Assembly: GCF_017309385.1 (NCBI RefSeq)
Contig: NZ_JAFJMJ010000001.1
Coordinates: forward strand, 62,001-126,000
Source of the DNA: Amycolatopsis sp. 195334CR
GTDB taxonomy: Bacteria; Actinomycetota; Actinomycetes; Mycobacteriales; Pseudonocardiaceae
DNA: 64,000 bases
Direction of reading: 5' to 3'
In this document: one piece after another, positions 17,920-27,100 of the stretch
Layout: each line of letters starts with the position of its first letter
Numbering within the stretch: the stretch's first letter is position 1
Translations under genes and position numbers: made by a program
The notes under the pieces: model-generated
Database searches by the model: none
The model's input: the letters and a program-made list of their open reading frames with translations, nothing else
What the model was told of the DNA's origin: nothing

Positions 17920-18899
17920 CCGGCGCGCGCGATCGTCCAGTCCGGCAGGGGTTCCTGCCAGCGCACACCGTAGGCGAATCCCGGTGCCAGGTCACGGAAT
18001 TCGACGTGGACCTCGCCGGAACCGTCGGGCTCCAGCACCGCGCCGTGGACCCCGTGGTTCCTGGCGTCTTCCTGGAAGACCCGGTCCAGGCGCTGAATCT
18101 CCGCGGGCATCGGCCTGGCGAATCGCACGTGCAGTTCGAAGGCTTCGACCGGACGCCTCGGCACGCAGACGTAGTGCGGGTACCGCAGCGCGGCCCGGAA
18201 CCGCAGGGAGATGTCGTGCCGTTCGCCGCGGCGCAGTGGTGCGGGCAACCGCAGCGCCAGCCCGGCCCGGTCGCTGGTTTCCTGGACCCGGCTCGCCATC
18301 ACCCCGCCGTGGAACACGTCGATCTGCAGGTCCTCCTCCCGCGGTGAATGGCTGCGGTGGGCAGGCGGGGTCAGAGTCAGCGCGAGGTCCAGCTCGGTGA
18401 TGTCGTCGGCGTCGGCGACGATGCGGCGGAACTCGAACGCTTCCGGCACCGGTTGGTCCAGGGACAGCGTCACCCGCAGGCTTTCGGTGTGCCAACTGCG
18501 ACTCGGCTGCCCCGGGCGTGCGGTGGCGGTCGGCGCGAAGGCGAGTTCCGCGATCTGCTCGATGCCCTCGTCGATGCGGCGGCGGATCGTCCGGTCGTCG
18601 CGGTCCAGTTTGCGTGCGGCCCAGTGCACGCGCTCCTGGTAGAACGGGTTCCTCGCCTGCTCGTGGAGGCCCATCGCGGCCAGCACCACCGTGTTCAGGT
18701 CGGCGGGCAGCGGGGCGATCAGCGCGCGCAGCCGATCGGTGAGCTTGCGCCGCATCTCCGCGACGTCCTCGTGCTCGGAGATCTGGCAGACCTCCCGCAA
18801 CGCCGGCCCCACGCGCTGCCCGAGCTGGGTGGCGGAAATCCCGCGCCCCTTCCGCAGCAGCTTCAGTTCCTGCACCAGCAGCGGCGCGCTCACGTTCAC
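17916..18899 (-). CDS. Uncharacterised protein with actinobacterial helical N-domain and beta-rich C-domain
   Basis: 327 aa. The first 130 residues (ELKLLRKGRGISATQLGQRV ... RKLDRDDRTIRRRIDEGIEQ) match a helical, possibly DNA-binding module seen in many actinobacterial proteins next to signalling genes. The remainder (about 145-320) is predicted beta-rich with no family I recognise (PHYVCVPRRPVEAFELHVRF). The GTG start at 18899 has GGGAGG 5 nt upstream. It is tail-to-tail with the SEFIR gene, sharing CTAG at 17916-17919. The context suggests a regulator or target-recognition partner of the SEFIR protein. No function can be assigned. Confidence 0.75.
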   Translation of the reverse strand: MNVSAPLLVQELKLLRKGRGISATQLGQRVGPALREVCQISEHEDVAEMRRKLTDRLRALIAPLPADLNTVVLAAMGLHEQARNPFYQERVHWAARKLDRDDRTIRRRIDEGIEQIAELAFAPTATARPGQPSRSWHTESLRVTLSLDQPVPEAFEFRRIVADADDITELDLALTLTPPAHRSHSPREEDLQIDVFHGGVMASRVQETSDRAGLALRLPAPLRRGERHDISLRFRAALRYPHYVCVPRRPVEAFELHVRFARPMPAEIQRLDRVFQEDARNHGVHGAVLEPDGSGEVHVEFRDLAPGFAYGVRWQEPLPDWTIARAG

Positions 18900-19093
18900 C
18901 CGAACCTCCCACCCGGCTCAACCGAAGCACTCATACTCGCCACCGCCACGCAGCGTGTCCAGGCGCGCGCTCAAGATTGTTATCCGGTGCTTTACTGCCC
19001 GGGAAAAGGCGCGGACAGGAAACAATTATCCTGCACTAATACGTTTGCCGGGCCCGGGTTTCGCGCAGCGGGCCTGAAAAGCGCTTCCCTGGT

Positions 19094-19969
19094 TTACCCC
19101 GCCACCGTCCCAGAAGTCTGGGCGAGGGCGGTCAGCAGGTGCCGGACCGCCGGGCCGGGTGGGCCCGGGCGGACGGCGAGCGAGGTGGTCAGCACCGGCC
19201 CCGACAATGGGCGTACGGCAACCCCCGGCACCGACGGCGGCGCGGCCACTTCGTAGAACACGGTCCACGACGGCGCCCCCACGGCGATCTCGGCCATGGT
19301 CTCCAGCAGGCCGGTGAACGGCGGCCCGTCCGGTGGCTCGATGCCCGCGGCCGCGCAGGCGTCGCGGATCAGGTCGTGGAACGGCGGGTTGTCCGCCCTC
19401 GGTGCCAGCCGGATCGGCAGGTCGGCGAGATCTTCCAGGCGCAGCAACGGTTTCCCGGCCAGCGGGTGGGCCTCGGGCAACGCGACGAGCAGCGGATCGT
19501 GCCACACCGGGAGGACTTCCAGGTGCCGTGCGGCGGGGAGCGCGCGGACCAACGCGGCGTCCAGTTCGCCCGATCGCACCGCGGCAAGCCGTTCGGCCGG
19601 GGCGAGCCGTTTGAGCCGGACCCGCAAGTCCGGGGCCACGGCGGCGAGCGCACCGAGCGTGCGCGAGATCCGGTCCCCCGGCCCGTGCACGGTGCCCAAC
19701 CGCACCAAGCCGCCGTCGGCCACCTCGGCCGCCACCGAACGGACCCGGTCCGCCGCCGCCAGCGCGGCCCGCGCCTCGGGCAGCAGGCGTTCCCCGCCCT
19801 CGGCGAGGCGCCGCGTCGACCGGTCGAACAGCCGCACCCCCAGCTCGCGCTCCAGCCGCCCGATCTGCTGGCTCACCGCCGACTGGACGATGTGCAGCCG
19901 TTCAGCCGCCCGGCCGAACCCGCCCGCCTCCGCGACGGTCACGAAGTACCGCAGCTGCCGCAGCTCCAT
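19094..19969 (-). CDS. LysR family transcriptional regulator
   Basis: 291 aa. Standard LysR layout: winged helix at residues 1-60 (LRQLRYFVTVAEAGGFGRAA, SAVSQQIGRLERELGVRLFDR) and an effector-binding domain from about 88. The ATG at 19969 is chosen because it starts MELRQLRYF, the usual LysR beginning. An ATG four codons earlier (19981) is possible. It is divergent from a cupin gene 82 bp away, the classic arrangement in which a LysR protein controls its divergent neighbour. Confidence 0.9.
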   Translation of the reverse strand: MELRQLRYFVTVAEAGGFGRAAERLHIVQSAVSQQIGRLERELGVRLFDRSTRRLAEGGERLLPEARAALAAADRVRSVAAEVADGGLVRLGTVHGPGDRISRTLGALAAVAPDLRVRLKRLAPAERLAAVRSGELDAALVRALPAARHLEVLPVWHDPLLVALPEAHPLAGKPLLRLEDLADLPIRLAPRADNPPFHDLIRDACAAAGIEPPDGPPFTGLLETMAEIAVGAPSWTVFYEVAAPPSVPGVAVRPLSGPVLTTSLAVRPGPPGPAVRHLLTALAQTSGTVAG

Positions 19970-20051
19970 CGCGCGTCCCATCTCGATCGGTGATCCCCAC
20001 GATCTCCAACCGCCGCTGGCCCGCGCTTTCTTCCCGGTGTCGACTGGGGCC

Positions 20052-20474
20052 ATGACGAAGATCAGCCGCGCCGACGCCGCCGAAGTCCTCACCCTGCCCG
20101 GCGGCGGCGCGTTCCACCTGCTCGCCGACGCCAGCCACACCGACGGCGCGCTCGGCGCCAACCGCCTCGTGCTCGGCGTGGGCGCGGCCGGCGCGAAAAC
20201 GCACTACCACGCGAAATCCACGGAGGTGTTCTACGTACTCGACGGCGTAGCGGAGTTCGTACTCGGCGATGAGCACACCCAGGTCTCACGCGGCGATCTG
20301 GTGGTCGTACCGCCCGGCCTGCCGCACGCGTTCGGCGCGGCGCCCGGCCATCCCACCGACTTGCTCGTGCTGCTCACGCCCGGCGTCGAACGGTTCGACT
20401 ACTTCCGGCAACTGGCCCGGGGCGAAGCCGTACTAGACGCCGACGCCTACGACGTGCACTTCGTCAGTTCCTAG
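20052..20474 (+). CDS. Cupin domain protein
   Basis: 140 aa. Single small beta-barrel cupin. Motif 1 is THYHAKSTEVFYVLDGVAEF (metal-binding His, His, Glu) and motif 2 is GDLVVVPPGLPHAFG with the second-motif His. Probably a small metal-dependent enzyme or sensor of unknown substrate. It is divergent from, and probably regulated by, the LysR gene at 19094-19969. Its last 11 bases overlap the 3' end of the convergent small gene at 20464. Confidence 0.88.
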   Translation: MTKISRADAAEVLTLPGGGAFHLLADASHTDGALGANRLVLGVGAAGAKTHYHAKSTEVFYVLDGVAEFVLGDEHTQVSRGDLVVVPPGLPHAFGAAPGHPTDLLVLLTPGVERFDYFRQLARGEAVLDADAYDVHFVSS

Positions 20475-20736
20475 CGAGCCAGGGACGCAGCAACGTCTCC
20501 AGATCCGCGTCCGACAGCGAACGCGGCCCGTTGTCGAACTCGTGCCAGCGGGCCGCCTCGCACGCCGCGTGGAATTCGACGTCGAAAGCACGCATCAGCA
20601 CATACGTGAAAGTGCACGAATCAAAACGCGAATCCAGCAACTCACGCGCCGTCCGCGCCACATCCGTCGCGCTGCGGTCACCCGAATAATTCAGCAGTTC
20701 CTGAGCCGCCGGTTCCAGCAACCTCGGGGCGAGCAT
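20464..20736 (-). CDS. Small unknown protein, copy A of a pair flanking the Rhs island
   Basis: 90 aa. No family recognised. Predicted mostly helical, with a conserved-looking centre (ARTARELL, FTYVLMRAFDVEF, EAARWHEFD, GPRSLS, PWL). It is about two thirds identical to the protein at 32102-32371, on the same strand at the other end of the Rhs island. The ATG at 20736 is preceded by GAGAAGG at 7 nt; a TTG one codon earlier is rejected. Upstream comes a copy of the last 19 bp of rlmN, so this copy looks like the product of a segmental duplication of the rlmN 3' neighbourhood. Confidence 0.7.
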   Translation of the reverse strand: MLAPRLLEPAAQELLNYSGDRSATDVARTARELLDSRFDSCTFTYVLMRAFDVEFHAACEAARWHEFDNGPRSLSDADLETLLRPWLARN

Positions 20737-20761
20737 CAAAACACCTTCTCCATCATCAAAC

Positions 20762-20780
20762 TTCAGCCTTCAGCAGCCAG
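20762..20780 (-). repeat. Direct repeat, displaced copy of the rlmN 3' end
   Basis: The sequence ttcagccttcagcagccag is identical over 19 bp to 32413-32431, where it encodes the last residues and stop of RlmN (LAAEG). Here it lies in non-coding DNA upstream of small-gene copy A in the same orientation, so it is a remnant of a duplicated rlmN end rather than a working gene. Weaker similarity continues through the leader of the small gene on one side and a few bases (ccaca) on the other. Confidence 0.8.
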
Positions 20781-20891
20781 CCACATCGCGCTTGAAGACG
20801 CCTCGCCCATATCAAACCCGACGAACCGGCATCAACCCCACCATCAAAATAGAGCAGCAAACTCGCTGCGGCAGAACAGTTCATGCCCGCC

Positions 20892-21161
20892 TCAGAAGTA
20901 GGGAAGCTTGAGCCCATTGGACGACATCATATCTTCGTAATTTTTCATCATGCTTCCGATTTTTTCCATCAACTCGCGAGTCACGTAGGAAACATCCTCA
21001 AGGTTTCCCAACTGTGCAGCATCAACCGCCTCAGCGATCGTATCGGCCAGAATTTTCAGAGAGTCACCTTGCACTAACAGGCCTGGATACTGCCTATCAG
21101 AAAGCTTAACTAACGCCTCATTTCCCTGCCTGGAAATTAAATTTACATCAACCTTTGACAT
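20892..21161 (-). CDS. Probable immunity protein for the Rhs toxin, DUF6959-like
   Basis: 89 aa. Begins MSKVDVNLISRQGNEALVKL, continues with RQYPGLLVQGDSL and ends in SSNGLKLPYF, the layout of small acidic proteins I recall as DUF6959, often found after polymorphic toxins. It starts 2 nt after the Rhs stop on the same strand, the standard position of an immunity gene. Its base composition is visibly more AT-rich than the surrounding core genes and matches the toxin tip. Likely binds and blocks the nucleotidyltransferase-like tip in the cytosol. Family call moderate, immunity role inferred from position. Confidence 0.72.
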   Translation of the reverse strand: MSKVDVNLISRQGNEALVKLSDRQYPGLLVQGDSLKILADTIAEAVDAAQLGNLEDVSYVTRELMEKIGSMMKNYEDMMSSNGLKLPYF

Positions 21162-21163
21162 CG

Positions 21164-24100
21164 TCAGTTCACCCTTGGATGGAAAGTTATATAAGGCTCA
21201 CTGGTAACCAGACTACCGGAAAATATATCGATCCGCTCCCTATTTCGACCAAGCCATTCATTTCCACGCGGAAGAGAGGTTTGCACCCTGCTCCTATTTC
21301 TACTATTGATACCAGGAATTACATAGTCCCAGTCGGACATTCCATGAGCCGTTCCTTTCGCTCGGCTTCCCACCAATGACACTGGCGTATTGAGGCGGTC
21401 CGCGACGTTCTGGATTCGACGTTGCTCACCTCCTGAGATGTTGTCAAGCGAGGCGCCGGGGCCGACCTCTGGGCCACCCGAGCAGTTGTGGTTGAGGATA
21501 CCGATTGCCCCCGCGAGGGCATAGTAGGTGTGGTCTGCTTCAACCGTCAGGTTGTGCACACGACTGGAACCAGTCCAAGCCCGCACAGTCGCGACCTGAA
21601 CATACGATCCATCACTCGACTTGAGCCACATCCCCGCACGGAGATACTTGGCGGGCACAAACTTACCCAGTTCCGGCACCCAGAACGGGTGACCTTCGGT
21701 AGCGGTCACCATGCCTAGAAGCTGGACATTCGAGTGGTCACCAGTCACGGTGATGTCGACCAGATTCTTCATACCACCGCCGCTCTCGATGGTGGCAACC
21801 ACCTCACGGGGGCCGGATTCCCCGGTCGTCGGGTCGGTGGCGTACACGCGATCACCCAGGGTGACTTGATCGATCGACTTGTGAGTCCCGTCAGCCATCA
21901 GCACCAGGGTGCCGGGCACGAAGCTGTGAGATTTTGTGCAACTGCTCAGCAAACGTTCCTTGGCTTGCTCGACGCTGCGGAGACTTGCTTCTGCTTTCTC
22001 ACGACCGCGGATCCAGTTGACCGTCTTCTCGAAGGCTTCGACGATCTTGCCGATGATCTTGCCGATTTTGATCAGCTTCGCCCATGGCAGGGCGGAGACG
22101 ATTTCCAGGCCGCACTGCACCAGGTTGAAGTTGTCGAAGCAGTTGTCCACGACACCCTTGACACCGACGATCTCCTGGACGATCTCGCCACCGTGTTCGA
22201 TGGCGACCTGGATCCAGGTGCGTTTGTCCGCGGCGGCTCGTTTGGCTTCTTCGTACTCGGCGAGGCTGAGGCCTGCTTCACGCGCGGCTTGTTCGTCGCT
22301 GACCTGCTGGGAGGCCTGGCCCTTCCAGGGCGGTTCGATCCACACGCGGTAGACGAAGACCTGGATCACCCAGTACGAGATGAGGACGAACTTGAAGAAC
22401 GGCATCGCAGCCAGCCACCACATCGCCTTGAAGGCGAAGGTCTTCATGACCAGTTTGGTGGTCTTGACGGTCTTCCAGTACAGGCCGCTGGGGTCGGAGT
22501 TGGTGACCGGCGAGTTGTTGGCGTAGGCGTAGCCGTTCATCTGCTGCGGGTCGTCCTGGTCGAGGACGGGATCCGCGGAGGTGAACCGGCCGTTCTTCGG
22601 GTCGTATTCGCGGGCGCCGAGGTGGGTCAGGCCGCTTTCGTCCTTGGTGCCGCCGACGAAGCCCTTCTCGTCCGGCCAGGTCTGCGGCTGCTCACCACGC
22701 TCGTTGCCGAACGGGTCCTGGCGGCGGGTGGTGACGTCGAGGGTTTCGGCGTCCACGCTCATGCCCGCGGTGCCCTGGTGGTCACCGAGCAGGTAGGACA
22801 GTTTCCCTTGCGGGCCGGAAGTCCGAACAGCAACCGCGGAGCCGCCGTGGTTGTAGTAGCGGCTGCCCGAGACGGTCTTGGTGGTGTTGTCCAGGCGCAG
22901 CTCCATGCCACCGAGGTAGAGCGTGGTGGTCTGGGCGGTGCGCTTGATCAGCCGGTTGCCATCGGCGTCATAGAGGTAGTCGTAGGTACGGCCATCGTGC
23001 TCGGTCACCTTGGTATTGCGGCCGCTGGTGTCGAACTCCATCGTCTGCGGCGAGCCAGCGACGTTGCGCAGAGTCTGGTTCCCGGCGGCGTCGTAGCCGA
23101 ACTCGTCCTTGGCGGTGCCATTGGGCCCGACCTGGGTGACCGAGCGCAGGGTGTGCGGCTGGCTGCCGTCCGCGGCGCCGTAGTCGTAGGTGCGGGTGAC
23201 GTCACCGTCGGCACGGTGCTGGACGTCTTCGGTCCGGTTGCCGCTGGTGTCGTACTTGTATTCGTTCCAGTACGGTGCCGCTCCCCCAAGCCCCGCGACG
23301 GTGGGCTGCTGCTCACAGTTGCCGCTGGCCGGGGTGAACGCCTGGGTCATGCGCTGCAGGTAGTCGTAGGAGAAGCACTGCACATCACGCGCCGAACCGG
23401 GTGGGGCGTCGTCGATCTTGGTGATGTTCCCGGCGGGGTCGTAGGCGTAGGTGCGGTTGGCCAGGTAGGAGTTCGCGGTGTTGCGCTGCACCTCGACCCC
23501 TTGCAGGCGGCGGGTGCCTTCCTCGTAGAACATCGACGAGGTGACGGTCTTGGACCCGGACCCCATGGTCAGCCGCAGCGTTTCGCCGTGCTGGGTGTAG
23601 AGGTGGTCCGAGACGTAGGTGCCGGCCCCGAAGGTCATGGTGGGCAGGCCGACGCTGTTGTAGCGGTGCTGGATGGCCTCCCGGTCCAAGCCGCCCGCCG
23701 CGGGATGGATCTCGTTCAGCAGCGCACCGGTGTTGAGGTCGAACGCGGACGTGAACTTGTAGTCGCCCTTGAGCTCCTGCTCGGTGTCGGGAATGACGAC
23801 GCTGGTCGAGGTGGGACGCAGCGCGTCGTCGTATGCGTTGACCTTCTTGGTGTAAGCCTGCCCGTTCACCCAGCGCGTGGACGAGTCGAGCAGTCCCTTC
23901 TTGAGATAGTCGTAGGCCCAGCTGGCGGACTTGACCTCCGGCTGGTCGGCACCGGGACGCTGGTACTCGGCGATCTTGCGGCCGAGGGCGTCGTACTCGG
24001 TGCGCTGGACGTGGCCACGGGCATCGGTGCTGGTCACCAGGCGGTCGAGGTTGTCGTAGGTGTAGGTGCTGGTGCCGCTGTCGGGATCGTGATCGGCCTT

Positions 24101-27100
24101 CTTGCGACCGAGTTCGTCGTAGTCGTAGCGCCAGACCGCCCCGTCCGGGCCGGTCATGGACTCCTGCTGACCGCGGCTGTTGAAGGTGTAGCGGGTGGTG
24201 TCGAACGGACTGGCCGGGTCTGCGGTGTGGTGCTGGCGACGTTCGACGATCCGGCCCTGGACGTCCTTGATCACCGTCGTCGTCGTACCGCCGCGCGGCG
24301 GGACCACGGTGGTGCGGTCACCGCCGTAGGACGAACTGGTGCGCCACTTCTCCTCGCCCTTGTGGCGGTAGATGACCGCGGTCTCGCGCTGCAGGGCGTC
24401 GAACTCGTTGATCGTCTGGTTGGGCACCGCGTTGTCGAGGACCTCGTGCAGGGTCTTGCCTGGCGCGAGGTCGTTGAAGTAGGCGCCGTTGACCTTGTGC
24501 TGCAGACCGCGGGAGTCGAAGAAGAAGTCGCTGATGATACGGCCGCTCTTCACCGCAGGCAGCTGCTGCTGACGTTCCCGCAGCAGCCCGTCGAACAGGG
24601 TGTAGCTGGTGTTGTAACTGCCGTTGTCGCGCAAGGCACGGGTGGTGACCGTGGTGGGCCCGTCGGTGCGGTACTCGTACTCGAACTCGCCGTTGGGGCT
24701 CTGCAGATCCTTCTTGCGGCCGGGTTTCCACATCTTGGTGACCCGGCCGAGCGGGTCGTAGGCCACGTCGGCGCGTTCACCGCTCATCCCGATCTCGCCG
24801 GTGGCCTGCCCCCACGCGGGCTCCAAGATGGTCACCGCAGTGTGCTTGAGCGGGTCGGTCTTGGTGACCGTGTCGACCAGGAACTCCGGCCCGGGTGCGT
24901 AGCTGGTGGTGACTTCGTGGTTCTCGGAGTTGACGACCTTGGTGGTACGGCCGAGGTCGTCGTAGCTGGTGCGCTGGTTGACCTGGTAGGAGTTGCCGGT
25001 CCAGCGTTCGGTCAGCGACACGTTGCCCTTGGTGGGCGGGGTGCCGTGCGGCAGATCGTCATACGAGGTGCGCACGTCGGAGATCAGGTGCTGGGCCTCA
25101 CCCGGATAGGCCGAGCACGGCTGGCCAATGGTGCGCACCGCGGCCTGCCGGTTGATGATCCCAACGGTGGTGTTGTAGGCGTAGGTGGTCCTGGCGCAGG
25201 ATTCGTCGCCGGTCTTGCCGGTGTCGCCGAGGTCCTCGACCTGGTCGATGTTGCCGTACTCGTCGAACCGGTTGTTGACCGTGGTGCGTCGCCAGGTCCC
25301 GTCACCGAGCAGGGTGCGGCCACGGACCGAGGCGGTGTTGGTCATGAACGCCTGGTTGTCGCCGTCGGTCGCGGTCGGGCCCTTCACCCACGGGTCCTTC
25401 ACCGACGCCGAGACCAGCTTGGTGCCGTCGTACTGCAGGCTTTCCCAGGAGTACCCGGCCAACTGCTCGGAGTCGGTGACCTTGCCGCCTTCGGAATCGG
25501 TGACCTGCACCGAGCGCTTGCCGTTGTTGGGCAGACGATCGCCGTCCATGCCGCGCAGGAACCGTTCCTCGGTGATCGACCGGGTGGTGCCCGGCTCGCC
25601 GACGATGGTGCGGACCAGATCGTAGCCACGCCACTGCGACCACGTGCGGTACTTCATCTCGGTGAACTTGGCATCGTCGAAATGCCAAGCAGCCTTGTCC
25701 GAGTACTCGTAGTAGGTCTTCTGGATCGAGGGCCCGGTGGTCCGGGAATCCTGGGAGACCGCGTCGACACGGTATTTGTGGAACCACCCGAGTTCGCGCT
25801 CGTAACCGAACTCGGGCACCCACCAGGTCGGGAAACAGCGCATGGTGTTGTGCTCGGCGTTGGCGGGCATGTTCGTACCCGCGACGCACTGCGGGCCGGA
25901 GTAGGTGACCTCGACCACGCCACCGGCTTCGCCGACCACGCGCTGCACGCGGTGCCGGGTGATCGGCGGGCGATTGTCGGAGTTGGTGTCGACCCGGTTG
26001 GGCAACGCCTGGCCGTGGAACACCATCTCCGGCGTGCTGGCCGTACCGCCCACGTGCCCGATGTGCTGAACGCTGGTCAACCACAGCGCGGGTGAGAGGC
26101 CGTCCCCGGTAGCCGGGAACTGGTGCCGCAGCGCCCAGGAGTCGACATCACGCCACTGCGCCGCACCCTCCACCTTGGCCCGGATCTGAGTCAGCACCTT
26201 CACCAGCCGCTTGCGGGTGAAGAACGCCGGGGAGTTCTTGTTGTCGCACAGGTCCCCCGGCTTGCAGATCGCGTCGAAAGGCACGTCGGGCCACGACTTC
26301 GCGGTGTCCTTGTTCAGCTGATCCGGGTTGCAGGCGAAAGTCGCCGTCGGCAGGCAGCGCTCGACGGTGTCGAACCACACGCGTGCCGGCGCCGGGGCGA
26401 ACAACGCGTTCGACCGCAGCCCGTACTCGATCCGGCGAACCTGCCCGCCCGCGATGTACGGGGTCTGCTTGTCCCCGGCTTCGTCGCGGCCGTAGTGGTT
26501 GGTTTCGACGTCGTAGTAGTAGGTGGTGGCGTTGCCGTTGGTATCGACGACGTAGTCGAGATTCCAGCGATAGCCCTGCTGGCACCACGAATCCCCGAAC
26601 GCGGTCGCGTTGCAGGGCTCATCCTTGTTGTTGCCGAACACCGGCACCGTGTAGGCCGAGTTGGTGACCGGGTCGTTGTCCTTCCAGCCCGGTAGCCGGT
26701 TCAGGCCGAGGAAGTACTGGGTGCCGTCAGCGGCGGTGACCTTCCAGTGCTCCCCGTCCTTGTCACCGTTGACCGCGCCGGTGAGACGCTCGATGCGGGA
26801 GCCGTCGTCGTGCTTGGGCTTCCAGTAATTGCTGTTCGGGACCTTGACCAGTTCCGCGGACACGCCGTTGAGGCTGAGCACGGCGTTGTCGGTGGCCCAG
26901 CACAGGTCACCGGTCTTGCGCTGCTGGTTGTTGCCGCCCAGGTCTTCCGAACACGGCTTGTACTGGCGCTCGATGAACCCACCGGTGCTCAGTTCCCAGC
27001 CGTCACCCACGATCGAGGCCTGGTTGTTGGTAGCGCTCGTGCGCCCGTCGACCGCGCCCGACGAGTAGCCGAGGCCCAGTTTCGGTGCCACACCGGCCGA

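Noticed and set aside
21734..26095. 1453-codon open frame antisense to the Rhs gene
   Set aside because: The Rhs domains on the minus strand are clear; the antisense product is low-complexity Val/Leu/Gly/Arg with no motif.
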